From Thermohalobaculum sp039033215 (GTDB lineage Bacteria > Pseudomonadota > Alphaproteobacteria > Rhodobacterales > Rhodobacteraceae), in NCBI GenBank assembly GCA_039033215.1, contig JBCCDA010000007.1:1-64000 (forward strand): a DNA stretch of 64,000 bases. The letters run 5' to 3'. Shown in pieces: positions 1 to 7,950 of this stretch. The number at the start of each line of letters is the position of its first letter. The stretch's first letter is position 1. A model generated the notes under the pieces. It searched no databases. It had not been told where the DNA came from and saw only the letters and a program-made list of their open reading frames with translations. The translations under genes and the position numbers were made by a program.

Positions 1-48
1 CCCTCAGGCGGTGATGAACCAGCCTTCTTCGGGACCGCTGCGGCCTGA
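1..48 (+). CDS. Possible 3' end of an unidentified gene cut by the left edge
   Basis: From base 1 the first frame reads through 15 codons (ending in the residues AFFGTAAA) and stops at a TGA at 46-48. The composition resembles a protein C terminus, but the piece is too short to assign. It could equally be non-coding sequence, so the call is tentative. Confidence 0.25.
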   Translation, partial: PSGGDEPAFFGTAAA

Positions 49-164
49 GTTTTGGGATGTCCTCACGAAGCTGGGCTCTCACCCGCTCCGGCATGCGGGA
101 ACGGATCTACGGCCCAGTCGTTAAAATTCGACTAAAATTGCGCGGTGTTGCGCGGATCGAGACG

Positions 165-185
165 GGGCGGGCGCGGGGCCCGCCC
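165..185 (-). terminator. GC-rich hairpin downstream of the serine protease gene
   Basis: GGGCGGGC (165-172) and GCCCGCCC (178-185) form a perfect 8-bp stem with a 5-base loop, starting 8 bases past the stop codon of the leftward protease gene. No T-run follows on the minus strand, so this is a terminator-like or 3'-stabilising hairpin, not a textbook intrinsic terminator. Confidence 0.5.
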
Positions 186-192
186 GGCCACC

Positions 193-1302
193 TCATGTCG
201 GGAAGCGACCCGTGCGGATCGTCACGGTGCGCTCGTTGCCGCGGCGCCAGACGCGGACATCCGCGGATGTGCCGGGATCGGTGTCCGCGACGGTGCGGGT
301 CAGATCGCGCACGGTTTCGATCTGCCTGGTGCCGAAGGACAGGATGACATCGCCACGCTGCAGCCCGCCGCTCTCGGCCGGACCGCCGCTGACGATCTCG
401 GCGATCAGCACGCCACCCGACGCGCCGAGGCCCATGGCGGCGGCGATCTCCTCGGTCACCGGCTGGATCGACACGCCGAGCCAGCCACGGTCGACCGAGC
501 CATCGTCGATCAGATCCTCGACGATGCGCGCGGCCTGATTGGCCGGGATCGCAAAACCGATGCCGACATTCCCGCCCGAGGGAGAGTAGATCGCGGTGTT
601 CACACCGATCACCTGGCCGCGGTCGTTGAAGAGCGGTCCGCCCGAGTTGCCACGGTTGATCGGCGCGTCTACCTGGAGGAAATCGTCATAGGGCCCGGAC
701 CTGATATTGCGCCCGCGGGCCGAGACGATGCCTGCCGTCACCGAGGAGCCGAGCCCGAAGGGGTTGCCGATGGCGATGGCCCAGTCGCCGACGTCGACGT
801 TGTCGGAATTGCCCCATGGCACCGTCGGCAGACCGTAGCCCGCGTCGATGCGCAGAACCGCGAGGTCGGTCGAGGGGTCCGTGCCGATCACGATAGCGTC
901 GTATTCCTCGCCGTTGGAGAGAACTACCGTGATGCTGTCCCCGCCTTCGATGACATGGTTGTTCGTGACGACCATGCCGCGGGAATCCACAATGAAGCCG
1001 GACCCCATGCCGACGGTACGGCGCTGGTTGCCGCGCTGTTGCGGTATGCCGGGGAAGTTGCGGCCGAAGAACCGCTCCATGAACTCCTGCATCCGCGGGT
1101 CGATCTGAGGGACGTTGCGGCCTGCCTCTCCCTCGGTCCGGATCGAGACGACGGCGGGCTGCGTCGCGTTCACCAGCGGCGCGAAGGAGGGCAGCTGAAC
1201 AAGCGGCTGGGCCTGTGCTGCAGGCGCCTCGGGCAGCAGAGCAGGGGCAGCGACGGCCATGATACCGGCCGCGGCAAGGGCGGCGAAGGACTTCTTGAAC
1301 AT
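193..1302 (-). CDS. Do/HtrA-like periplasmic serine protease with one PDZ domain
   Basis: A trypsin-fold protease of the DegP/HtrA family (369 residues) that degrades or refolds damaged envelope proteins. A hydrophobic N-terminal stretch ending near APAAQA is a Sec signal peptide. The triad is visible as H116 (TNNHVIEGG), D146 (STDLAVL) and S220 (RGNSGGPL). One PDZ domain fills the C-terminal third, whereas classical DegP has two, so the domain layout is DegS-like but with a cleavable signal instead of an anchor. ATG at 1302 is preferred because GAGG lies about 9 bases upstream. An in-frame GTG at 1311 would add three residues. It diverges from the glycosylase-like gene at 1411. Confidence 0.92.
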   Translation of the reverse strand: MFKKSFAALAAAGIMAVAAPALLPEAPAAQAQPLVQLPSFAPLVNATQPAVVSIRTEGEAGRNVPQIDPRMQEFMERFFGRNFPGIPQQRGNQRRTVGMGSGFIVDSRGMVVTNNHVIEGGDSITVVLSNGEEYDAIVIGTDPSTDLAVLRIDAGYGLPTVPWGNSDNVDVGDWAIAIGNPFGLGSSVTAGIVSARGRNIRSGPYDDFLQVDAPINRGNSGGPLFNDRGQVIGVNTAIYSPSGGNVGIGFAIPANQAARIVEDLIDDGSVDRGWLGVSIQPVTEEIAAAMGLGASGGVLIAEIVSGGPAESGGLQRGDVILSFGTRQIETVRDLTRTVADTDPGTSADVRVWRRGNERTVTIRTGRFPT

Positions 1303-1410
1303 CGGTCTCACCTCACAAAGGTCGTTTGTCTGTTCTCTGGTTCATATTTGTCTCAGTATGCTGATCGTCAACGGCTGGGAGGTCCCGGTCCGGCGCAAGG
1401 AGGCCCCTGG

Positions 1411-2079
1411 ATGCGCACGTTTGATGAACTGTTCGAGATGGCGGCGGCCCGCAAAGGGGGCGCCGAGGCGTTCGAGGCCGAGCTGCCAAAACTGGCCTCG
1501 CCGAAGGGTCTGGCCGCGATCCCCGATCATGAATGGCTCGAGACGTTCTCGCGCGGTGTGTTCCAGACGGGGCTCAGCTGGAAGATGATCGAGACAAAGT
1601 GGCCCGGGATCCGCGATGCGCTGTGGGACTTCGATGTCGGGCGCTGTTCAATGATGTCGGATGAGGATCTCGACGCGCTGCTTCAGGACAAGCGGGTGAT
1701 CCGCCATGCGGCCAAGCTGCTGTCGGTTCGGGACAACGCGGTGTTTCTGAGGGAACTTTCGTCCGAGCATGGATCGGCGGCGCGGTTCTTCGCCGATTGG
1801 CCGGCGGAGGACTTCGCAGGGCTGTTGGGGGTGATGAAGAAACGGGGCGCCCGGATCGGCGGCAACACCGGCATGTATGCGCTGCGCTTCATGGGGCGGG
1901 ATGGGTACGTCCTGGGCGCTGACGTGGTGACCGCGCTGATCCGTGAGGGCGTGATCGACAAGCAGCCGACTTCGGCCCGGGCGATGGCAGCGGTTCAGGC
2001 GGCGTTCAACACATGGGCTGCGCAGTCGGGTCGGCCCTTGGCCGCGATCTCGAAGACGCTGGCGTGTACTGTGGAGTGA
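1411..2079 (+). CDS. DNA-3-methyladenine glycosylase I-like protein
   Basis: A 222-residue protein resembling the Tag family, which excises 3-methyladenine from alkylated DNA. Matching stretches are GLSWKMIE, VIRHAAKL and MKKRGARIGGNTG, in the order seen in Tag. AAGGAGG at 1397-1403, seven bases before ATG 1411, fixes the start. The long open frame upstream of it is antisense to the protease gene and is not part of the protein. The Cys/His zinc-binding residues of classical Tag are not apparent, and the residue aligned with the catalytic Glu before GLSW looks different, so this is a divergent subfamily member. Confidence 0.8.
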   Translation: MRTFDELFEMAAARKGGAEAFEAELPKLASPKGLAAIPDHEWLETFSRGVFQTGLSWKMIETKWPGIRDALWDFDVGRCSMMSDEDLDALLQDKRVIRHAAKLLSVRDNAVFLRELSSEHGSAARFFADWPAEDFAGLLGVMKKRGARIGGNTGMYALRFMGRDGYVLGADVVTALIREGVIDKQPTSARAMAAVQAAFNTWAAQSGRPLAAISKTLACTVE

Positions 2080-2094
2080 GGCGCAGAAGGCGAC

Positions 2095-2111
2095 GGGGCC
2101 GACCCGGCCCC
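2095..2111. terminator. Hairpin between convergent genes
   Basis: GGGGCCG (2095-2101), loop ACC, CGGCCCC (2105-2111) makes a 7-bp all-GC stem in the 51-bp gap between the convergent glycosylase-like and polysaccharide-export genes. It lacks a T-run and could act in both directions. Confidence 0.55.
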
Positions 2112-2130
2112 GCTAACGTCCCGCCGCCGC

Positions 2131-3552
2131 CTAGTTCGCGATGTTCCCTGCAACACTGGTCAACGAGTTGAACAGCGTCGGGAACAACTGGCTGATCGCA
2201 CGGTTCCATGCGGTGACCGGCTGCTCGGCCACGAAGACCACGTCCCCGCCGTGCATCTCCATCGACGATGCCAGCACCAGGTTCGAGGCATTCGTCGCAT
2301 CAAGGTGATAGGCAATCAGGCGGTTTGGCTCATCGGGGTCGGTGGACCGGCGCAGCACGTAGATCTCGCCGTAGTCGCCGAAGTTGATGTTGATGGCGCG
2401 TTCGTTGAACAGCACATCCGCGAGCATGGCGCGGCTCTCGAAGGGCAGCGGGAAGCGGGCGGGCCGGACAACTTCACCGGCGAGGTAGGCATAATCGCGC
2501 CGCACGGCGCCCAGCTCGACGCGGTCCTTGAAGATCTCGCGCTCGAGGCGCAGGCGATCCAGCTCGGTATCCGCAAGCTGGGCGTTGATTTGCGCCGTCT
2601 GGAGCGTGAGCTGCTGTGCAGACCGCTGGAGCTGGCTGATGTTGACCTGCTCCTCGAAGAACGCGCGGGCGCGCTCCTCCTCGTAGTCGGCGTTCACGTA
2701 GACCGCATCACCGTCCTGCATCAGGATCTGGCGCACGCCGGGGTCCGACTGGAAGCGATTGGCCGAGATCTGGTACATCTGGCCATCCCGGAAAATCTGA
2801 ATCTGTGCGACCCGTGGATCCGTGATGGTCATGCCACCGGCGCTGTCGACCGCCTCGTGCAGGTAAAGCGGCTTGAGAGAGATCGGCACCAGCGCAGGTT
2901 GGCCGACCTGGCCGCCGATGGAGACACGCTGAGAGTTGAACTCGGCGATCTCCAGGGAGAACGTCGGGTCGATGCCCGCGGTCACAAGCGCCTGGAAAAT
3001 AACGGCTTCCGCCTCTTCCATCGTCAGGCCGGCGACGGTGATCCGGTCAGCTCCCGGGACCGCGATTGCTCCGTCATCCTGGACGACGAAGCCCTGGCGC
3101 GAGGATTGGGCGGTGATCAGCCCGGGCAGCTGATCGAGCGTTGCGTTCGAGGAATTGACCGCGAGCAACAGCACGTCCGCCACACCGATACGGTAGGGTT
3201 GAGGTGCCAGCGGGGGTGGCATCCGGTCCGCGATGAAGCCGGGGCGTGCATTCGGCTGCGTGGGCGGTTGCGGCAGGCTGATCGGGGCAGGCGGCACGGC
3301 CTGCCGGGCAACTGCCTTGCGCACGGCGTCGGGGTGGAAGCCCAGCGGCAGGCGTGCAGGCACGTAGGGTGTCAGGTTTGCGGCGGCGGTCGACTCGAAC
3401 GTCAGGGGCACAACCTCGACCGCAAGCTGGCCGGTCGAGTCCTGGAGCGACAGGGTAGGTTCGACGCTCGGGGACGTGTAGATGACGTTGCAGGCCGACA
3501 AGGATCCTACTGCCGCGGCCGCAATGACCAGTTTGCCGAGTGCCATAGCCAT
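2131..3552 (-). CDS. Outer-membrane polysaccharide export lipoprotein (Wza/KpsD family)
   Basis: A predicted outer-membrane channel component for capsule or exopolysaccharide export (473 residues). The N terminus MAMALGKLVIAAAAVGSLSAC ends in a lipobox (LSAC), predicting a lipid-anchored Cys. A Poly_export domain (starting around YRIGVADVLLL) is followed by SLBB-like segments. A coiled-coil insertion (EEERARAFF through LRLEREIFKDRV) precedes the second SLBB-like segment (YLAGEVVRPARF). ATG 3552 is preferred because AGGAG lies 7 bases upstream; the open frame upstream to 3699 lacks lipoprotein logic. No other polysaccharide-export genes flank it. It is divergent from the amidase at 3659. Confidence 0.85.
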   Translation of the reverse strand: MAMALGKLVIAAAAVGSLSACNVIYTSPSVEPTLSLQDSTGQLAVEVVPLTFESTAAANLTPYVPARLPLGFHPDAVRKAVARQAVPPAPISLPQPPTQPNARPGFIADRMPPPLAPQPYRIGVADVLLLAVNSSNATLDQLPGLITAQSSRQGFVVQDDGAIAVPGADRITVAGLTMEEAEAVIFQALVTAGIDPTFSLEIAEFNSQRVSIGGQVGQPALVPISLKPLYLHEAVDSAGGMTITDPRVAQIQIFRDGQMYQISANRFQSDPGVRQILMQDGDAVYVNADYEEERARAFFEEQVNISQLQRSAQQLTLQTAQINAQLADTELDRLRLEREIFKDRVELGAVRRDYAYLAGEVVRPARFPLPFESRAMLADVLFNERAININFGDYGEIYVLRRSTDPDEPNRLIAYHLDATNASNLVLASSMEMHGGDVVFVAEQPVTAWNRAISQLFPTLFNSLTSVAGNIAN

Positions 3553-3658
3553 CGTCTGCTCCTGCTTCTGCCTGCGGCCAATGTGTATCATCGCAATTTC
3601 TGCAACGGTACCCCGTTTTTCTTGCCAGTTCCGATATGTTACTGAGATAGATGACACA

Positions 3659-4186
3659 ATGGTTGAGCTTCCCGAGATCGTCGCGCATGCCTCGCCCAAT
3701 CACGGGGACCGGCGCGGGGGTGTGCGCCCCGACATGGTGGTGCTGCACTATACGGGTATGGCGACGGCCGAGGCCGCACTGGCGCGGCTTTGCGACCCGG
3801 TGGCGGAGGTCTCTGCGCATTACCTGATTGCCGAGGACGGGCGGTGCTGGCGCCTTGTCGAGGAGGGGCGGCGCGCGTGGCATGCCGGGGTTTCCTCGTG
3901 GGGCACAGTCAGCGACGTGAACTCGCATTCCATCGGGATCGAGCTTGCGAACCCGGGGCATGACCATGGCTACCCTCCGTTCCCGGAGGCACAGATGGCC
4001 GTGCTGGAGCACCTGCTGGCGGGGGTCCTCTCGCGTTGGGACATCCCCCCAGAACGCGTCGTCGGCCACTCGGACGTCGCGCCGGGGCGCAAGATTGACC
4101 CTGGCGAGAAGTTCGACTGGCGTCGTCTTGCCCGGCAGGACCTTGCCGTGTGGCCGATCGTTGACCCTGCCGCCCGAGACGCGTAG
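3659..4186 (+). CDS. N-acetylmuramoyl-L-alanine amidase, amidase_2 family
   Basis: A 175-residue zinc amidase of the AmpD/amidase_2 fold, which cleaves the MurNAc-L-Ala bond of peptidoglycan or of recycled anhydro-muropeptides. Visible motifs are VVLHYTGM (first zinc His), SAHYLIAEDG, HSIGIELANPGHD, and VVGHSDVAPGRKIDPGEKF (second His with the Asp/Lys of the active site). No signal peptide is seen, so a cytosolic recycling role as in AmpD is plausible. The ribosome-binding site is weak. The gene ends 10 bases before rnpB on the same strand. Confidence 0.9.
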   Translation: MVELPEIVAHASPNHGDRRGGVRPDMVVLHYTGMATAEAALARLCDPVAEVSAHYLIAEDGRCWRLVEEGRRAWHAGVSSWGTVSDVNSHSIGIELANPGHDHGYPPFPEAQMAVLEHLLAGVLSRWDIPPERVVGHSDVAPGRKIDPGEKFDWRRLARQDLAVWPIVDPAARDA

Positions 4187-4196
4187 AGCACCCCTC

Positions 4197-4558
4197 GCGG
4201 ATGGCCGGATGGCTGCGGGGGGCAACCCTCGAGGAAAGTCCGGGCTCCACGGAGACACGGTGCCGGGTAACACCCGGCGGGGGCGACCCCAGGGAAAGCG
4301 CCACAGAGAACAGACCGCCCGGGTGCGCCCGGGTAAGGGTGAAACGGTGAGGTAAGAGCTCACCGCGGGGCTGGCAACAGGCCCGGCATGGCAAGCCCCA
4401 CCGGGAGCAATGTCAGATAGGGGGGCCAAGGGCCTCGGCCCGCCGTGGTCTCTGGCGGGGCCCCCGGGTAGACAGCGCGAGGCTCGGGGTGACCCGGGTC
4501 CCAGATGAATGGCCATCCCTGAGCAATCAGGACAGAACCCGGCTTACAGGCCATCCGC
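4197..4558 (+). ncRNA. rnpB: RNase P RNA, bacterial class A
   Basis: Catalytic RNA that matures tRNA 5' ends. The hallmark core sequence GAGGAAAGTCCGGGCTCC starts at 4231 and the distal partner ACAGAACCCGGCTTA lies at 4532-4546, giving the P4 pseudoknot. The ends pair as P1: GCGGATGGCC (4197-4206) with GGCCATCCGC (4549-4558). The GGTGAAACGGTGAGGTAAGAGCTCACCG region is the conserved specificity-domain core. The length, about 362 bases, fits alphaproteobacteria. It is convergent with gph, whose stop codon begins 2 bases after the end of P1. Confidence 0.97.
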
Positions 4559-4559
4559 A

Positions 4560-5201
4560 CTACCGGGTCAGCAGACCCGGGATCTCGGCCAGGTCGTCGA
4601 ACAGATGGTCATGGGGGATCTGATCCACGGGGCTTCTGCGGTAACCGGCGGAGAAGAGCGCGAAAGGGATGTGGGCGGCGCGGGCCGTGGCCGCGTCGAT
4701 CTCGCTGTCCCCGACGTAGAGCAGGGGTGCGCCGCCAAGCCGCTGAAAACACTCCGTAAGCGGAGCTGGATCGGGTTTCTTGATCGGCAAGGTGTCGCCG
4801 CCGATCACAGCCCCAAAGTGAGAACCCAGCCCCAGCGTGCGGAGGATCGTTTGAGTCGGGGCCTCGGGCTTGTTGGTGCAGATGCCCAGTATGTAACCGG
4901 CGCCGATCAGATGGTTCAGCATGTCCTCCGCGCCCGGATAGAGCCTGGTGAGATCGGCCGGGTGGGCGTCGTAGTGCGTGCGGAAGAGATCGATCGCCCT
5001 TGGGTCTGGTCCGCCCGTTGCCTCAACGCAGCGCTCGACCAGCTTTGGCACCCCGTTGCCGACAAAAGACGTGACTTCCCCGAGGCTTAGGGTCCGGCGC
5101 CCAAGTGTCGCGAGCATGACGTTTGCCGCGGCGTGCAGATCAGGGGCGCTGTGGACCAACGTGCCGTCGAGGTCGAAGACAACGGCGCCGGGGCCGCTCA
5201 C
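4560..5201 (-). CDS. gph: Phosphoglycolate phosphatase (HAD hydrolase)
   Basis: Dephosphorylates 2-phosphoglycolate, produced by RuBisCO oxygenation or DNA repair. HAD motifs are FDLDGTLV (nucleophile and acid Asp), ICTNKP (motif II), a Lys in IKKPDP (motif III) and YVGDSEID (motif IV), with an alpha-helical cap between motifs I and II. The start is taken as GTG 5201, which overlaps the TGA of the upstream redoxin gene (GTGA), giving 213 residues and translational coupling. GTG codons at 5213 and 5225 in frame are alternatives. It is the last gene of the leftward rpe-redoxin-gph set. Rpe and Gph both handle Calvin-cycle or pentose metabolites, which supports the assignment. Confidence 0.9.
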   Translation of the reverse strand: MSGPGAVVFDLDGTLVHSAPDLHAAANVMLATLGRRTLSLGEVTSFVGNGVPKLVERCVEATGGPDPRAIDLFRTHYDAHPADLTRLYPGAEDMLNHLIGAGYILGICTNKPEAPTQTILRTLGLGSHFGAVIGGDTLPIKKPDPAPLTECFQRLGGAPLLYVGDSEIDAATARAAHIPFALFSAGYRRSPVDQIPHDHLFDDLAEIPGLLTR

Positions 5202-5752
5202 GCTGCTTTCCACTTGATCGAACACCCCATTGAAGGTGTTTGCATTTTCGGCCCATGACCGGTGTCGGCCACGGCGCGCATGGCCTCGAAGAGCTCTCTC
5301 GGCAGGTCAGCGGCACCTGGGCGTCCGGTGCTGGCGTCCAGCCGCCCGCGATATTGCAGGCCGCCTTTGGCATCGAACCCGAAGAAGTCCGGCGTGCAGA
5401 CGGCCTCGTAGGCCTTCGCCACAGCCTGGCTTTCGTCGATCAGATAGGGAAACTCCCACCCCGCACGGGTGGCCTGGCCGCGCAGGCCCTCGGGCCCGTC
5501 CTCGCGGTAAGTGCCTGCATCGTTTGAGCAAATCGCCGCAACCCCGATCCCCAGTGCCGCCAGTTCACGGGCATCCCGCGCGATCCTGTCCTCGATGGCC
5601 TTCACATAGGGACAGTGGTTACAGACGAACATGATCAGCGTGCCCTTGGGGCCGGCTACCCCGTTGAAATCATGAAGCGTTCCATCAAGAGCGGGCAGGC
5701 TGAAATTGGGTGCCGGCCAGCCGAAGTCACAAAGCGGCGTGTCGAGCAGCAT
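5198..5752 (-). CDS. Thioredoxin-fold protein (AhpC/TSA-redoxin type, CNHCP motif)
   Basis: A 184-residue thioredoxin-fold protein. The active site is VCNHCPYVKAIEDR, a CxxC pair preceding the helix, as found in a widespread cytosolic redoxin family annotated as thioredoxin family protein. It probably reduces disulphides or peroxides; the substrate is unknown. GGGAGAGA just upstream of ATG 5752 supports the start. It follows rpe by 15 bases and overlaps gph by 4, so the three are very likely co-transcribed. Confidence 0.85.
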   Translation of the reverse strand: MLLDTPLCDFGWPAPNFSLPALDGTLHDFNGVAGPKGTLIMFVCNHCPYVKAIEDRIARDARELAALGIGVAAICSNDAGTYREDGPEGLRGQATRAGWEFPYLIDESQAVAKAYEAVCTPDFFGFDAKGGLQYRGRLDASTGRPGAADLPRELFEAMRAVADTGHGPKMQTPSMGCSIKWKAA

Positions 5753-5767
5753 GGGTCTCTCCCGGGA

Positions 5768-6451
5768 TCAAATGGTTTCCGCAGCAGCGCGGATTGCTGT
5801 AATATTATCCTTATATGGCAGGGGGTTGACGACCGATCCGCCCTTGAACACGGCCGAGCCTGCGACCAGCACATCGGCTCCGGCGCTGGCCACCAGAGGG
5901 GCCGTCTTGGGCGTCACGCCGCCATCAATCTCGATGTGGACGGGGCGGTCACCAACCATGTCGCGCAGGGTCCGAACCTTGGCCGACATGTCGATGAAGC
6001 TCTGTCCGCCGAAGCCGGGGTTGACCGTCATGACACAGATAAGGTCAATGATATCAACGACGTGAGAGATGCTCTCGGCGGGTGTGGCCGGGTTCAGCGC
6101 GACCCCCGCCTTCATACCCGCCGCCCGGATCGCCTGGAGCGTGCGGTGGAGGTGGGGCCCAGCCTCGACATGCGCGGTCAGCACATCGGCGCCGGCATCG
6201 GCGAAGGCCTGAATGTAGGGGTCCACGGGCGCGATCATCAGGTGCACGTCCATCACGGTTTTCACGTGCTTTCTCAATGCCTTGACGGTCTCCGGCCCGA
6301 AGGTGATGTTGGGCACGAAATGCCCGTCCATGACGTCGATGTGGATCCAGTCGGCCCCCGCGGCCTCGACGGCCTCACACTCTGCGCCGAAGTTTGCAAA
6401 GTCGGCGGCGAGAATGGACGGAGCGATCTTGATCGCGCGGTCGAAGGTCAT
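5768..6451 (-). CDS. rpe: Ribulose-phosphate 3-epimerase
   Basis: Interconverts ribulose 5-phosphate and xylulose 5-phosphate in the pentose phosphate and Calvin cycles. The 227-residue TIM barrel shows KIAPSILAADFANFG at the N terminus, WIHIDVMDGHFVPNITFG (metal His/Asp), MTVNPGFGGQSFI and HIEIDGGVTP, all diagnostic. ATG 6451 follows AGGAG by 8 bases. The frame upstream of it is open but lacks homologous sequence. It heads the rpe-redoxin-gph set. The 11-bp repeat array at 6506-6549 lies about 55-100 bases upstream of the start, where a regulator could act. Confidence 0.96.
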   Translation of the reverse strand: MTFDRAIKIAPSILAADFANFGAECEAVEAAGADWIHIDVMDGHFVPNITFGPETVKALRKHVKTVMDVHLMIAPVDPYIQAFADAGADVLTAHVEAGPHLHRTLQAIRAAGMKAGVALNPATPAESISHVVDIIDLICVMTVNPGFGGQSFIDMSAKVRTLRDMVGDRPVHIEIDGGVTPKTAPLVASAGADVLVAGSAVFKGGSVVNPLPYKDNITAIRAAAETI

Positions 6452-6505
6452 GGTCGGGGCTCCTCTCGAGCCCTCCGTTAAACCCGTTGGCGCTGTCCGA
6501 CAAGT

Positions 6506-6549
6506 CGTATGCCAAGCGTATGACTTGCGTATGACTTTCGTATGCCATT
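6506..6549 (-). promoter_or_regulatory. Four tandem 11-bp direct repeats, candidate operator upstream of rpe
   Basis: CGTATG begins at 6506, 6517, 6528 and 6539, an exact 11-base period. The units are CGTATGCCAAG, CGTATGACTTG, CGTATGACTTT and CGTATGCCATT. On the minus strand the units read GTCATACG or GGCATACG. Spacing of one helical turn is typical of half-sites bound by OmpR/PhoB-type response regulators, and GTCATA resembles the PhoB half-site. The array lies between the divergent rpe and CoA-transferase genes. Identity of the regulator is inference. Confidence 0.6.
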
Positions 6550-6738
6550 CCTGTGCCCGGGGTGTCGACCGGCAGAAGTCAGCGAAACCCCTCGCAAAAC
6601 AGTCCCTACCCAACCTCCCTTCATTCTCGCGGCGATTCTGGTTAAGCGGTCGTGAACATCAAGAAGACCAACGAGGTGTCGGGTGGAGCTGTTGCCCCTG
6701 TGCTGCCCCAGGACCGGACGTGCCTTGGGAGGACAGCC

Positions 6739-7950
6739 GTGACCATCGAGACAGAATACGCGCCGGATGCGCCGCGGAGCCTGGGGGATGTCCGGGTGCT
6801 GGACCTCTCACGGCTGGTCGCTGGCAATGCGGTCACCCACGTCATGGCCGACCATGGTGCCGAGGTGATCAAGATCGAACGCCCGGAGGGCGGGGACGAT
6901 CTGCGCAATTGGAAGACGCGCGGCGTGTCGCTGCACTGGAAGGTCTATTGCCGCAACAAGAAGTCCGTCACGCTGGACCTGCGCCAGCCGAGGGGGCGCG
7001 AGATCCTGCTGGACCTCGCCGCCGGCGCCCAGGTGCTGGTGGAGAACTTCAAGCCCGGCACGATCGAACGCTGGGGGATCGGCCCGGCGGAGCTGCATGC
7101 GCGCAACCCGGGGCTGGTAATCGTGCGCGTCTCCGGCTGGGGGCAGGATGGGATCTGGGCGCACAAGCCCGGGTTTGGCTCGCTGGTCGAGGCGATGTCG
7201 GGGTTCGCCGCGATGAACGGGTTTGGCGACCGCCCGCCGGTACTGCCGCCGCTGGCGCTGGCCGACATGATCGCGGGGCTCTGGGGCGCCTTTGCGACGA
7301 TGGTGGCGATCCGGGCCGTCGAGCAGGGGGGCCAGGGGCAGGTGATCGACCTGCCGCTCTTCGAGCCCATTCATGCGGTGCTCGGCCCCATGGCGGCACA
7401 GTACCGGATGACGGGGGAGAACCCCGAACGCACGGGCTCGCGGTCGACGCAGACGGCACCGCGGGGAGTCTACGAGACCGCGGACGGGCGGTTCGTGGCG
7501 TTGTCGGGGTCCATGCAGGCGATGGCCGAGCGGTTCTTCCGCGCGATCGGGCGCCCGGAGCTGATCGAGGATCCGCGCTTCGCCACGAATTCGGACCGGG
7601 TCGCGCACAACGATGCGCTGGACCCGATCGTGGCCGAGTACATGGGGCGCTACACGCAGGCCGAGCTCTTGGCGCTGTTCGAGGCGGCGGATGTGACCGT
7701 CGGGCCGGTGGCCGACATCGATCAGCTGATGGACCACCCTTACGTGAACGACCGGGCGATCCTGGTTGATCTGCCCGATGACGAGATCGGGCGGGTGCCA
7801 ATGCCCAATGTGGTGCCCCGGATGGGCGGCACGCCTGCGGCGATCCGAACGCCTGCGCCTGCGCTCGGCGCGCATACGGGCGAGGTTCTGGAGGCCCTGG
7901 GGCTGACGGTGGCGGAGATCGCGGCGCTGAAAGGGGAGGGCGTGGTATGA
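6739..7950 (+). CDS. CaiB/BaiF family CoA-transferase
   Basis: A family III CoA-transferase (403 residues) that moves CoA between carboxylic acids. The N-terminal segment LGDVRVLDLSRLVAGNAV, the conserved VIKIERPEGGDDLRNW and NKKSVTLDLR stretches, VLVENFKPGTIERWGIG, and the catalytic Asp in ALADMIAGLWGAFA are all present. GTG 6739 is chosen because GGGAGG lies 6 bases upstream and the length fits the family; an upstream GTG at 6652 would add 29 unlike residues. Its stop overlaps the start of the CitE-like lyase (ATGA), so the two are translationally coupled. Together they suggest activation of an organic acid to its CoA ester, then C-C cleavage. The true substrate cannot be read from sequence. 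Confidence 0.92.
   Translation: MTIETEYAPDAPRSLGDVRVLDLSRLVAGNAVTHVMADHGAEVIKIERPEGGDDLRNWKTRGVSLHWKVYCRNKKSVTLDLRQPRGREILLDLAAGAQVLVENFKPGTIERWGIGPAELHARNPGLVIVRVSGWGQDGIWAHKPGFGSLVEAMSGFAAMNGFGDRPPVLPPLALADMIAGLWGAFATMVAIRAVEQGGQGQVIDLPLFEPIHAVLGPMAAQYRMTGENPERTGSRSTQTAPRGVYETADGRFVALSGSMQAMAERFFRAIGRPELIEDPRFATNSDRVAHNDALDPIVAEYMGRYTQAELLALFEAADVTVGPVADIDQLMDHPYVNDRAILVDLPDDEIGRVPMPNVVPRMGGTPAAIRTPAPALGAHTGEVLEALGLTVAEIAALKGEGVV

Noticed and set aside
145..1410. Long open plus-strand frame leading into the glycosylase-like gene
   Set aside because: It is antisense to the protease gene, lacks protein-like composition, and a strong ribosome-binding site places the real start at 1411.
3074..4516. 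Minus-strand open frame across the amidase gene and rnpB
   Set aside because: It crosses a clear structured RNA and a well-matched gene on the other strand, and has no recognisable domain.
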